A stretch of DNA of 64,000 nt, taken from the NCBI GenBank assembly GCA_947646735.1, contig CANTFK010000785.1:186001-250000 (forward strand), written 5' to 3'. Within the stretch, counting starts at the first letter, position 1. Every line of letters starts with the position of its first letter. This DNA comes from Peronospora farinosa (lineage: Eukaryota > Oomycota > Peronosporomycetes > Peronosporales > Peronosporaceae). Of this stretch, positions 47,251 to 58,780 are shown in pieces. The notes beneath the pieces were generated by a model, which had not been told where the DNA came from, did no database searches, and saw only the letters and a program-made list of their open reading frames with translations. The position numbers and the translations under genes are program-made.

Positions 47251-48798
47251 CTTGTAGATGTCGAGACGATCAGAACCCGTTTCGTACACTATTTCAGCGG
47301 AGCAAAACCAAACCATGACGTATTGGCGCAAACATCATTGACTACTTAAACGCTGTCCCCGATCATGTCGATAGAGGTACTTGATAGAGTCTACCACGGT
47401 CTTTTACATTCGTACGGAGATGAGTCCTAGTGGTTTACTATTGGTGGTATGAAGCGGTTCATTCGAAACCACAAATGAACCTTGTAGCAACTATAGCAAC
47501 GCCGACGTAAAGACGATCTGAAACTGGATCAAGATCACCTGCTTGCTCCTTGCAATCGACGTAAGCAAAACAAATCCACCTCAATATATGCTTCTTACCC
47601 ATCAACAATTGCACATTCGGCTCTCTCATACGGCTCATCCATGATGCTTCTTCACGACAAACAAGCAAGCGTGCAATGTCCTCACTACGTTAGTAGCCGA
47701 CTAGTCTTTCTACAATATAAATGGTTATCATGGATGAGCGAGCTTTCGCGGCTGTAGCACCGACATTTAAAAATAGCTAAGCGGTTCCATGATCATCGAA
47801 CTGAAGGATCCAAGACGAAGGCTCTTAACAGAGCTGCTACCCAGTGGATATATCGCTGTTTGTCTGATCTGTTGCAACTTGCCACAAGTCATTAAGGGTT
47901 TACGATACGATGTATATGCCAGCCACTGATTTTTTTATGAGTCCTCGAGTTGGATACTGTCAAAGAAATTCATCAACATTATGCCGCATCTCCTCCTAGG
48001 AACAGTAGTACGAAGTTATACATTCTTGAACTTGTGCCACTGCTGTCTCCAGTCAATACTGCTTTTGCTTTGCGTCAATAGCAATGTCGTCACAATCTCG
48101 TCAATGTTGAAGCGCACAAGCGGTGGTGGCGAAATGTTCTCGGGAGCCACGTTCGCGCAGGAAAACATTTTTTCTCACGTCTACAATGAAACAACCTAAT
48201 TCTTTTTTATTGCAAGAGATAACCCATAGATCATCTGATCTGCCTCAACGCTGCTAAGCAGTAAATAGATCGACTGTCCGACATCAGAGAACATTACAGG
48301 ATTTTCAAGTTGCTGACCTGTATCTAGTCTTGACAGACAAATAAAGTGCCATGCAAAGCGTCTTTTGGAATTCCTTGGATGCGATGGAAATTTCTTGGAA
48401 GCGATGGAAATTTCTTGATATTACATATTTGCAGTAGCATCATTGATGCTGATGCTGTCTCTTATAGAGGAACTTCAACGCTTGTCAAAAACATCTCAGG
48501 ATATCAGTCGGGGTCAAACGGTGTACAGTACGTAGTCCGGGCTAGGTATGGTGTACCCACACCTGGCTATGTACCCGTAAAAACCGTGCTTCGTGCACTA
48601 CTGCCCCGTTTATACTTCTCACGATGGATCGTCCATCCACCAGCTGGTAACCGTCCTCGACGTGTGCATTCCCATTTCCCATTTAGCGTCCAGCTGCTTA
48701 AGTAGTCCCAAGTACAGTACAGTACAGTACCAGCCTGTTCGTTAGTTAACATCCTATCGTCTTTGAATTCCATCTAGTCCAAGTATTTCTTCATCATA
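47251..48798. other. Intergenic region upstream of the second bHLH-PAS gene
   Basis: No gene is supported. It contains a 20-bp tandem repeat at about 48,370-48,415 (TTTCTTGGAAGCGATGGAAA and a close copy) and a short (AGTAC)n run at 48713-48731, about 70-85 nt upstream of the start codon, in the likely promoter. Confidence 0.55.
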
Positions 48799-49884
48799 AT
48801 GCTCGCACCTTCTTCCGACTATGGATACGTCCCTTCACCTGCAAACACTATGAATTACAATCAACACCACGTACAGAGTGGTGAACGTCCCAAGCTCTTT
48901 ATGCAGCCGCCAATTCTAGGCGACTTCAGTCACATGGTTCATCATGGTACGTCTCAACACGGTATGACACCACAACACTCGACTATGACGCCGCAACATG
49001 TCATGGGTACGAAATACGAGTCAGAGCCACTCATGATGAACGTACAAGGGACACCTCATTACTACCCACCGTCTCAAATGGGTACACAAATGTTGCACGT
49101 GTCGTCCGACTATGAGTATGCTAAAGGCAGCGTGATTACGCCTTCGAGTGTCCGCAGTAACTCTAAACGTTCACGGGAAGACCTTAATTTGAAAGAAAAG
49201 AAGCGGATGTTCAAGCTCAATGACCGTATCAATCAACTCAAGGACATGCTCGATGAGGCTGGAGTACAGACGAAGAAGAACAAACAGTCGATATTGGACA
49301 ATGCTGCTCATTATATTGAGATGCTGCGTAGCAATTTGTTAATTGCTAAGCAAAAGGCCGAACGGGCCGAAAAACAGGCGGAAGTCTATCGTTCACAAGC
49401 GCAAAAGACGTCTCAAGGCACGGAGAAAGTCGTCCGTGGAGTGTTTCAGAAGACGACGACACCTCGAGTTGTCGTGGACATGAACATGCAGACTATCACG
49501 TTCAATCATGCCTTTATGAAACACACGGGTCAGTCGGAACTCGTGCTAAAGAAACAAAAGACACTCCAGCCGTACTTGTGTGCAGACCAAAGCACGTTAT
49601 ACAACATCATGAAGAAGGTTTGTGACACTAATCAGTCGATCAGTGCAGTCGTGAAGACGCCCGTTGCAGGAGGAAAGACAGTGACTGTCAATCTAGTGGC
49701 TGCAGTTATTACTGACGACAATGGGAAAGCGACAAACGTCGAATTCAGTCTCATTCCGATGGAGACGTCGCAACGCATTGTACCGTCGATGCGACAGAAC
49801 GCCGATGCAGTTCACGACGAGGCCGAGACATCCGCGGAGGAATCGGTAACGGACGGCGAGACGAAGGACAATTTGCAATTGTGA
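48799..49884 (+). CDS. bHLH-PAS type transcription regulator (361 aa)
   Basis: This is a paralogue of the gene at 34505-35428, with strong similarity from the basic region to the end of the PAS-like domain. The N-terminus (1-120) is rich in His, Gln, Met and Pro and holds an RPKLFMQPP motif matching RPRLFQQP in the paralogue. The bHLH spans about 123-178 (KRSREDLNLKEKKRMFKLNDRINQ onward), a coiled extension lies at 180-205 and the PAS fold at 213-318 (TTPRVVVDMNM through VEFSLIPME). The C-terminus is acidic. Helix and loop sequences are nearly unchanged between paralogues, so they may heterodimerise. Single exon, start at the first ATG. Confidence 0.78.
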   Translation: MLAPSSDYGYVPSPANTMNYNQHHVQSGERPKLFMQPPILGDFSHMVHHGTSQHGMTPQHSTMTPQHVMGTKYESEPLMMNVQGTPHYYPPSQMGTQMLHVSSDYEYAKGSVITPSSVRSNSKRSREDLNLKEKKRMFKLNDRINQLKDMLDEAGVQTKKNKQSILDNAAHYIEMLRSNLLIAKQKAERAEKQAEVYRSQAQKTSQGTEKVVRGVFQKTTTPRVVVDMNMQTITFNHAFMKHTGQSELVLKKQKTLQPYLCADQSTLYNIMKKVCDTNQSISAVVKTPVAGGKTVTVNLVAAVITDDNGKATNVEFSLIPMETSQRIVPSMRQNADAVHDEAETSAEESVTDGETKDNLQL

Positions 49885-51097
49885 GTTTTAAAAAGAGGTG
49901 CTTGACGATCGCAAGGTTGCAATGTTGCAAGCGTTTGTCTACCTCATCAACTTGATTGACCGACTGGCGTGCGAGTCGAGTTTGAGTGCCAAGTGAGTGC
50001 TTAATGTAAGTGTAGTTAGTATGCGCGAAAGAGTAAAGCTTTTTAATGCAATTTGTCATGATAAGCATTAGGAAGTTCCATCGAAAGGACAAGGATATTA
50101 AACTAACAGCACCAATGAAAGCTTTAACGATACAGCACCGACTGACTGCCTGCCAATGTGCCTGACCCTCGAATTGACGATTCGACACTGATGCGTCAGT
50201 CACGAGATGACGATCTAGAGTCGGTAGCCAATTGTTTGGTCCAACCACTGGACCGCTATTAACACAGGAAACTCGTCATTAACTGGAGCGAGTGGCGGTC
50301 GTGATGGTAGTGACGTCACGAAATTTTCAACGAGACTTCGAATTGTGGCAGCAGTCATCGTAGTATCGCCAGACGTCGTCGAGTTGCGTCGCCATATACA
50401 AAATCAAAGTAATTTTTAATCGATAGCTAACAGTAGAAAATTTGGTTAAAGAACTTATCAGTGCCATGGATAAGATGTTGTTGAGCTTCCAGTCCTTCAC
50501 TAGTATGTACCTATTGCGACACGATAGAGTTTTTCTTGCATCTGGCGTATAATAAATGAAACCGCAATCGGCATTTTACTCGCCATCTGGTGGGTATAAA
50601 GCGGAACGAATTCTCCTGATGGCATCGATGATGTCAACGTATCTGACATGCTATGACATGAATTCGAAAGTGCCCTTAGCTTGCGTACTCTTGCCCACAG
50701 ATTTCTCTAACATCCAGATGATATGGATCGTCAATAATAATGATTCGTAGAAGTTTCTCTTTCTTCTTCTACAATGTAGCATAGAACCATCCGAAAGTAG
50801 ACAGTTTTACCCGCTATGATAAGCTCTAAAATGAAGGATATCGGGCAAATTCAAATACTGGTACTCGAGCGCATCGCTACTGCTGCTTCATATTCATTCA
50901 TTCATCAATGTCAATGTCATAATGCTGTCTAGCGAACAGCAAGAGTACAGACGTATCATATCAAGTAAAGGTCCTTTACTTGCAGTCGTGTACTGCACGA
51001 TTCAGGAGATACTGCCAGCACTAAAACGTAGCAGCATTCTCGAGCCAGAAGAATGCAAGTGACACCATTTTCCTGTCTCCAATGATCCGGTTGTTTC
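49885..51097. other. Intergenic region between convergent genes
   Basis: The 1.2 kb hold only short ORFs and no recognisable RNA gene or repeat. They are bounded by the ends of two convergent genes. Confidence 0.55.
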
Positions 51098-52901
51098 TTA
51101 CTTCTTCCACGCAGGTGTGGTCATATGTGCTCCACGACCTCGACCTCCAGGACCTGAAGCTGGTGCTTGCTGACCAGCACCAAATGACAATTGACCGAGG
51201 TCTTCTGATGGGAAACCGAAACCAGTAGGTACTTGAGCAGTACTCGGCGGCGAGTTGATGCCGTAATTTTCTCCATAGAACTCGTTCGCTAGCGCGGCTG
51301 CCCACTCGGATAAATGCTCCTCGCCACATTCGAACTGTACGGTCTCTAGTGCGTCAATACCCTCGTTCGCCTCAACAAGTGACACTCCTTGAGGCGCCAC
51401 ACGCAACACGTTTTCAATGAAGCGAAGTGAATTACCGACGATGGCAACATCAGCGACGGTGAGCAGATGCAAAAAACCTTTTACAACATCCAGTGCCAGC
51501 ACATCCTCCATGTGTCCTGCGCTGGTCAATGCAATGTTGGTGAGTGCAAATGCCACTTCGCGACGTACCTCGTAGCTGCCATCCTTAAACTGATGGGCTA
51601 GCAGCGGAAGTAATTGTGCCTGAATCAGCAGTTCCACGATAGTCGCTTCCGTTGCCGCCAAGTTGGAAACTACCCATGCTGCTTCAGCCGCTAAAGATTT
51701 CTCTTGCACTCCTGCTTGCTGCGGCTGCAAGAAATCACGCAACTTTGGCAAAACTACCGAATCCGTACACAATAAACGACGGACATATGGCATTCGCCAT
51801 GCGTCCATGTGATCTTGATCCGGTGAACCGCAGCAAATATTGCCAAACACGCGCAGAAGCGGGGTCAGCAATCGCTCGTTTGTTGTCGAAAAATACGGCA
51901 ATAGCAATTCCACCAGTCCATTCTCCAACATCAGCTTCAAAAAAGCTTCTTCACGTGCCGTCAAGAAACTCAACAACCACGCAATTTCCACTACAATCTC
52001 TTCACTAAAAGTAGCACCTGAGCTAGGCTGTGACAATCCCTTTACCACGACTGGAATGATACCAGCATCAGCAAAAGGTTTGGCTGAAATCTCGAATCCA
52101 CGAGCCAAATTTGACAGCGCCCATGCACTAATTTTAGCCAGTTCTTCCATACTAGGATTGGTCAATAGCTTCACCAATGGCATCACCGTTCCATTGGCAA
52201 TAAGCTGTTGACGAAACTCGTTGCAGTCTGCAGCAATGTTACCCAGCACCCAAGCAGCATGTTCAGTTAAAGAATGATTCGAACCTTGTAAAAATTCCAG
52301 TAGTCGAGGTACTGCCGGTAATACTAATTTTGTGTGCTCATATTGACCACTAGTAATGTTGATAAGACACCACATTATTTCACGATAAACTTCTCCACCC
52401 ATTCGGGTAGTACTCTCCAGTGGTGATGCTGAATTTAACAGCATCACCAGAACCGGTACAATCTGTCATAAATAATAAAAAACGTTTGATGAAAAATTAG
52501 TCCCATGTCAAAATGTATCCATCATGCATGTCCCGTATGAAATGCCCCACAAACAAAGGGACACTTTTTATCGGACGCACCCCTGACTCGATGATCTGCT
52601 CAATGTGCTCGTAATCCTTCTCATGTTCTGCCAATAGGACGCGAATCTCTTGAAGTGTCTCAAACCGCGTCTGATTCGTACGAGCTGATGCATTTGTCGT
52701 GTCCCCAAGGATCTGAACCAATTCAATGATACTACGGCCTGTAAGTGGCGTCTGATCCACTGACATAAGACGCCGTTTAGTCTGTACAATAGCATGACGT
52801 TTTTCTTTGCAAATTTGCGTCGTCGTGCGTTGGCGACGCGATTTGAGCGTACGCGACTCGGCGGCCGTGTCGTGCTTCTTGAGCGAATGACGAGGCGGCA
52901 T
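51098..52901 (-). CDS. Importin alpha, two exons (561 aa)
   Basis: This nuclear import adaptor binds classical nuclear localisation signals and importin beta. Exon 1 is 52901-52581 and encodes 107 residues with the basic importin-beta-binding region (SRRQRTTTQICKEKRHAIVQTKRR, about 21-44) and the first helices. A 118-bp intron (52580-52463, donor GTGCGT, acceptor CAG) joins in phase 0 to give IIESG-IVPVLVMLL, which fits the family. Exon 2 (52462-51098) carries the armadillo repeats, with repeated W-x-L-x-N-I motifs (WCLINITSG, WVLGNIAAD, WALSNLARG, WVVSNLAA) that form the signal-binding groove. The tail ends in a Gly/Arg-rich segment. Length is usual for the family (about 530-560). Intron retention would give a truncated 134-residue product. 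Confidence 0.92.
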
Positions 52902-53204
52902 GTTTGTGGAGTATAAAATATAAGAGGTATAGATGGACTAGATAAGACTATTTTTAGTAACATATTGTGTACGGTTACACCAATTCGTAAAAGGTCAGTA
53001 AGAGACCTGGTTGAATACGTATCGATATACTATTCTAGTATAGACTTGGTGCTTCATTGTTGCTATCGAGCTCTGCGTGTGGATTTATAGTCTTGATCAC
53101 AATGAGTGCGTATTCCTTGTCTAATGATAGCAACAATAAATAGCAAGAACAAGAGTAAGTGACCTTCAAGGTCCCTTTTTACAAAAAACAAGTAACAATC
53201 AATC
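52902..53204. other. Short gap between importin alpha and roadblock genes
   Basis: The 300 bp hold the importin alpha promoter side and the downstream side of the roadblock gene. A TATA-like TATAAAATATAAG lies at 52914-52926, 13-25 nt upstream of the importin start. Nothing else is seen. Confidence 0.5.
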
Positions 53205-53572
53205 TCACGCACCCGGTGCAATCATAATCTCGTGCTTCTTGGAACGAATGCGTAAAAACGTCATATCGTCAGTTGGATCGAGAGTCTGAATCGTAGACTT
53301 TGCCTTAGTAGTCAACTGGGAGACGAGCGCCGCATGATCTATGGCAAATGCCTCATCACTCGTGGTCGAGTAAATGGGCACTCCCTCCTTGTTCACAATA
53401 AGCACGGCCTGCACGCCCTTGTGGCTTTTAATACGCTTGATGGTTTCCTCAGCTTCGTATCCTGGCTGTTACACAAAGGAGTAATTCGATAAGAAGTTGA
53501 ATGTAGTGACAGTGCTGTACTTGCAGCTAGAGAATAATGCAGTCGACAAAAAAGTACCATAGTGGCGTTCAT
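53205..53572 (-). CDS. Roadblock/LC7-type dynein light chain (91 aa)
   Basis: This small subunit of cytoplasmic or axonemal dynein links light and intermediate chains. The main exon (53465-53205) carries the whole roadblock fold: [29 protein letters not shown], the helix with [16 protein letters not shown], and [20 protein letters not shown] at the end, very close to animal and protist members. No ATG lies in frame at its beginning, only the acceptor CAG at 53466-53468. A 15-nt first exon at 53572-53558 (ATG AAC GCC ACT ATG) followed by a 92-bp intron gives the usual length and phase. The donor (GTACTT) is weak, so the first exon is a prediction. Confidence 0.82.
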
Positions 53573-54918
53573 ATCGCTGTTTGAAAGGGGAAGGTCGCAA
53601 CAGATGAATGTTGCACCAATTTACTACGTTCAAATGGTCGTTGTAGCGCTTAAACGTCTTGATAAAGCGGTTTTAACGAATTATCACGAGCATTTTGTTG
53701 TGTAGCACATAATTTTAATTTGTAGCAACGAAAAGCGCATCAGGCTGATATGTTTAATGTCAATTAAGCAGATGAAACAGATTTACACTGGGCACGAAGA
53801 CGATCAGATATTTGAGCTAATGGCCAACCTGGACACAAAAGGAGGTTATGGCTCAATACAGACCAAGCTCGTATGTATGATCACACCTCGTGCTGTACGA
53901 GTAGCTCAAACGACGCATCCTACAGCACATTACGCGTCTACATGTCGCTTCATTCAATGCGTCGATTGCCACTCGAGCGCTGGAGTGCTCTTGCAGGCGA
54001 TGAATTGGTAATCGTTGGATTGTATCATGTTGGTATTGCTACCCGAAATTGTATTCCCTAACGTAGACAGCGGCTTCGACGAGGTCGAATATTCTACTTT
54101 AAATGTGACAAAGACTAAGACGGCTGTCGATTTGAAATACGTAACTTACCGATCTTACTAAAAGTGCGAGCTAGGAGGATACTGGAATCATCTGCCACTG
54201 AGGAGAACACTTGACTTGACCGGTTGGGGAGAGTGCCATAGGTATCATTCTCATCTACAACAACCATATTGATTAGTGTGGTTTCCAAAACGATATGTTT
54301 CTTGCACCATCGCTTTGAGGAAAGACTTTGTAGATGAGACGGTGTTTAGTACCAAGTAGAGGAGCAACGGGACTAAACATACAATTAAGCGTTGAAAATT
54401 CACGGTAGCCTAAGAAAGATGAAATAGCTTTGTACGGTAAGCCCCATCCGAAATGATCCCAAAAGCGTTGCGTTTAATATTGAAAATGTTGCTTTATCTT
54501 GATAAAGATAACGAAATGGAAGAAAGTCTGTATCCCAAGACATGTAAGGTTGAATAAGATGGACAAGTCCAAACTCAATTTCTTATTCAAGTTTGTATCT
54601 TATGTCTGCATTTGTCATGAAGACTCTTATGAGGTCTGGCTCAGAGTGTTAGCTCCATGTTACACGCGAGTGAGTTTTGGCATATTGTACATATCATGGA
54701 TGTTCAACCTGTCAAGCTTGTCTCCCTCGTAAACAACGATCCTTGGCATTCTGGGTAATTCGGAAAAACTGATGAGTTGTCCATCGACGGCGCCAACATG
54801 AGTATATCCGTCTTCCTCTCAGCGACGTGACCAAATACTTGCTTCAATAAATAGCGTTTTGCCGAGTGTGTATCATTTTATACACTATTCTCTCTTTGTT
54901 TCCTATTCTTCTGATGTA
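53573..54918. other. Intergenic region
   Basis: The 1.3 kb lie between the roadblock start and the end of the MYB gene. Only short ORFs occur, none with a recognisable motif. Confidence 0.55.
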
Positions 54919-56070
54919 CTAGTTCAAGCGCTGACGTTTAATCTCCAGCATCGCATCCGAGTCATCGGCTTTCCATAGCTGCGTAGAGCTCCACAATCCT
55001 GTGGGTGCCTGTGAGTTGGCGTTAGACGGAGTCGAGTCAGCCATTTCCACGTTCTCATGGTCCTCAGTCGTCTCATTGGACGCAAGCAATTGCTTCTTGT
55101 CCTCAGACTTTTTCTTAGAGAACACAAAGCGACGGAGCACTTCCATACCGGCCTCGTCCGTCTTGGGCTCGTTGCGGCGTTTGCTATTCCCCGGGCCTTT
55201 CAGTACAGCACCAGGTAGAGAACTCATCTCTTCAGCGAGGTCCCAAATGGCATCGTCCTCTGGCATATTCCGAAGTAATTTTGCAAAGTATCCATAGGCA
55301 TGAGTGCGGACTTGCACAGCTGTCTTGGTCTTGACAAACGTTTGAATCTTCTTCCATTTACGACCATAACGATTCAGGCCTTCCATGAAGCAAGCATGTT
55401 CTTCCTCTGTCCAACGTTCACGCCGTTTGTTCGTCTCACTAGTCTGACTCACAGGTGATGTTACACCCATAGGACTCTGTAGCTCATCAGTCATGTTGAT
55501 TGACGTGTCCATGTTCAAGTTCGTGTCCAGACAAGGAGGGGCAAATGTCGTGTAGCTGTTTTCCATTAGCTGCATTGATATCTGCTGCTGATACATTGGC
55601 GTTATCATTTTCTCGGGTTGCATCTGCATATCATCTTCCATAGATGCCTCTATCGTAGAAGTAGGAGTCTCAGTGGGTACACTTGATCGACCCATGAAGT
55701 GAAGAAGGTGAGTACGTGCGAGGATATCAGCAAAACTGGGCAGACGACGTAGAGTGGGAGGTGATGGCGGTGTTACTGTTAATCTAGGAGCTTGTGGTTG
55801 CGGTATAGCACGACTCCGGAAGCTCCCAGACAGCAAATTTGACACACTCATCCGTGGTACAGACTGCTGTGACATCTTCCATGTAGGGATAGACTGCTGC
55901 GTGAGTGCAAAGGGTGGCACGTGCAGCCGAGGTAGTTCCTGGAAGCGTACCGGGTATTGCGAAGGTGCTTGCATGTGCATTTGTGGCGAATGGGCCGGAT
56001 AAATGTCATTTACGATACTACCGGGGGCATTAGCCAAGTGCTTATGTGCTATTTCCGAGTATTCTGCCAT
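54919..56070 (-). CDS. Single-repeat MYB transcription factor, SHAQKYF-like class (383 aa)
   Basis: A predicted nuclear DNA-binding protein. Residues 216-268 form one MYB/SANT repeat (RRERWTEEEHACFMEG, then YGRKWKKIQ and TKTAVQVRTHAYGYFAKL). The third helix ends in THAYGYF where the class usually has SHAQKYF, so the signature is altered at several positions while the helix and aromatic residues stay. The N-terminus (1-210) is Pro, Gln and Met rich with no fold seen. Residues after 290 include Lys/Arg-rich patches (KGPGNSKRRNE) that may direct nuclear entry. Such genes are common in oomycetes. The gene is a single exon ending in TAG. Confidence 0.85.
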   Translation of the reverse strand: MAEYSEIAHKHLANAPGSIVNDIYPAHSPQMHMQAPSQYPVRFQELPRLHVPPFALTQQSIPTWKMSQQSVPRMSVSNLLSGSFRSRAIPQPQAPRLTVTPPSPPTLRRLPSFADILARTHLLHFMGRSSVPTETPTSTIEASMEDDMQMQPEKMITPMYQQQISMQLMENSYTTFAPPCLDTNLNMDTSINMTDELQSPMGVTSPVSQTSETNKRRERWTEEEHACFMEGLNRYGRKWKKIQTFVKTKTAVQVRTHAYGYFAKLLRNMPEDDAIWDLAEEMSSLPGAVLKGPGNSKRRNEPKTDEAGMEVLRRFVFSKKKSEDKKQLLASNETTEDHENVEMADSTPSNANSQAPTGLWSSTQLWKADDSDAMLEIKRQRLN

Positions 56071-57035
56071 GTTTTGTTGTGTTTAGGTGTAGAGTGTTGA
56101 ATAGGATTCAATTATTTAATAACACCACTTGCAGTAAAAAGCTTGCGATCTTTAAGGCAAATTGCAGAATAAAGTGATCACAAGGGAGAAAGTGGTTGTG
56201 CGATCGAGTTGCAGTTTGGCGACACGAGTTGCGCATAAAGGGGGAGCCCCTCTCGCTTCGCACCCTAGCCCTAGTCCGAGGTCTTACATGCAGTACGAAC
56301 GTCAGCCGTTTTCTGACGTGTAGTAGTTTGTATACGTGCAGAAAACGCACATATTAAATAAAAAAACGGTGGACGCCAACAGCGTCTTGATACGAGTGGA
56401 GCCCAGATGGTAGTGCTGATAAGCAAGCTCTCATGTATGATGAGTGAAGCCGAAGTTGCTGCAGGTACCTACTGCCATAGAGCGCGTTTTTCTAAAAGTC
56501 TAACGTCAATGTATCCATCCGGAATGTATGCGATTAATGCTGAAAAGAAATTCTACATGACAGACGGGCGCACATCTCTTAGCCGACATTGATGATTCAT
56601 CTGTCTGTGTGTTGTTTCACTGCTCGTCAGACTAAATGCCTCATCTCAAAGTGCTCCTTCTTCATTTAATATCGCTTCAGCAAATGCAAAACCCGACACA
56701 GTTTCATTTTCGTGAAAACGCACGAGTAAAAGATTCATGCTTTGCCTTGATCGATTGTATTTTCACCAAGGTATTTTTACGCTTCAACGCTCGGCGATGA
56801 GTCCACCTAATATCCGGAGGTGAGAAAATTAGGATCCGGAAGGTTCCATCCTCGAGGAGGGTTCCTTCAGCGCAAAGTCTATTCAGACGGTGCGCAGTTC
56901 GTTTGTCAAGATCGGTTTTAAAAAGAGCGTTGCTGAGAGACATGCGTGAGCGCGACATCTCAATCGGCCTGCGTGCTCGCCGTGTCGCCGTAATCAAGTC
57001 ATAAGAGCGAGCACTTCGTCAATCCACCGATTTAA
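56071..57035. other. Intergenic region
   Basis: Only short ORFs are found, including a basic 97-codon one at 56704-56997 on the minus strand without known motifs. Nothing here can be supported as a gene. Confidence 0.5.
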
Positions 57036-57355
57036 ATGGAGCCCAGCTGCATGATTTGTGGAAGACGAGTTCAGAAGTCGCGGCTTTTGCGCTACACCAC
57101 CGACTCTGATGGCGGTAGAGTGACTGCGTTATATGCACGCATGGTTTTGATCGGCTTCGGTTACAAGCGATAGCAGCATTTGAGCTAGATTTAGTGTATC
57201 TTGCATTTCAACCTGCATGTTCTGCTTCAAGTACTTCTATCAGGAGGAGGTATGTGATCCCAGCAGTGTCTATGGCTGATGTAGTTTGTGATCTGTTACA
57301 GCTTCGAGATGGGCTGCTTTTGCACAAGGTTGGTACCTTTTCAGCAGACAGGTAA
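57036..57355 (+). CDS. Candidate small zinc-finger gene with introns
   Basis: The first segment (57036-57173) reads CMICGRRVQKSRLLRYTT followed by VTALYARMVLIGFGYKR, with a Cys pair. About 50 nt further a second Cys-containing segment (CISTCMFCFKYFYQEE, about 57,209-57,250) ends at a good donor GTATGT. An acceptor TTACAG 52 nt later leads to LRDGLLLHKVGTFSADR. This looks like a two-Cys-pair finger split by introns, similar in layout to insect ZAD-type domains, but the joint between the first two segments is not resolved. It may be a decayed gene. Confidence 0.3.
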
Positions 57356-58780
57356 AGATCCGAGGCTGCTCAGCTGTAATGAGTGTGCACATTATAGATA
57401 ATTCAAGTAAATCGACACGGATGCTATAGTTTATGTAGATGTTTCCGAGTTAATCCGAACGAGTGTTCTTAAAATGTCCAGGCTATTGTGAACACTTATC
57501 TGACATTCCGAGTGTCCTATGCTAATGAGAGCTAAACCGATCGTTTCAACATTTGACAAAAACGCCTTTCTGTAAAACTAGAAGGCAAGCTGTCGGTATC
57601 AGAAGGACAATCGAGCGCCATAAGTCTGCCCCCGACAGAGCCGCGGCGACTCCTGTGCCACACATAAATACGGTTTACATGTCTTAGAGAGGCAGCGTCT
57701 ACTACACTGATTCTCGACTCTGCACATGGTCTCCTCGTCTATAGCAGAAGCACAAACAGAGCTCGCAATCGCGCAGCCACTGTCAGTGGATTCAATTGAC
57801 GCGAAAGGCTGCCGTAGTCGCGCTTTGCCAACTGACTGTGCCAGAGGTCGGATCTGTGTCGTTTTCTTACGCCGAAACAGCTTTTCTTACGTCCCTATCT
57901 CATTGCAAAGTCATTTAGCGATTGAAGCACCGCAGCACAAGAAGTTCACTAACAAATCGTACAAGCACCTTGCTGTCACGACATCGTTCGTGGTCAATTC
58001 AAAATATTTGAAACTAAGTAAAATATTTGGGCGATAGGCAGAGACATGGAACAGAAGTCGTCATTCGGAGCCTTTGCTTGACCAACGGCAGAATCAACAG
58101 CGACAGCGTGCAAATCGTCGCGTGCGTATCTATCTCGGGTCAGAGTTTGCGCAAACATATTGCATCTCGGTAGGAGCGGTCGTGCAGGTCTGTGGATAAA
58201 AGCTGTTCACGCCGTTTAACAGTAATGTACATAATACATCTTGTGGAGATGTCCATGACTGGCTAAGAACAGTCGCTAGCGATTGCAAGGATCTTCATGG
58301 GTGCAAGCGCGACAGTAACGACAGTAGCAACAAATGTTGATGTTATTCGCCCCGTCTGTCCTGACAGAGATACGCCGCACGTAGCAGCATCTATCAAACA
58401 GCATGAGTCTATTTACCAGGTTTTGAGTCAGGGCGCATCAATTGGTTGCAGGCTCAGAGCTTGTGGCAGCAGCATTGGACGGCTTCGGAATTAAAGTGCA
58501 ATTTATAGCTGGACAGGACGGACCACCAAATGGTTCTGTAGTAGGTGTACAAATTACCGTTTCAGCTCCGAGTAGCGACAGTCCACAAAAAAGAATGACC
58601 AACAAGTGGGAACTGGGACACCTACCCTCTCTCTATATTATATTCTAAGGTACTAACTAGCCGCTCACTCTGTCTCCAAAGCCGCCAGGAACATCTCGTC
58701 TGTACTTCCATCAGCTGTAGTGATCTCCTTCTTTGTCACGGGGACTCTTGATAACGCTTTTTCGATTGTCTAGTTCCATA
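57356..58780. other. Intergenic region with weak ORFs
   Basis: ORFs at 57726-58037 and 58297-58494 begin with ATG but show no domain. A segment at about 58,455-58,648 after a CAG acceptor-like site reads like an exon (LVAAALDGFGIKVQFIAGQ), yet I cannot connect it to a gene. Confidence 0.4.
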
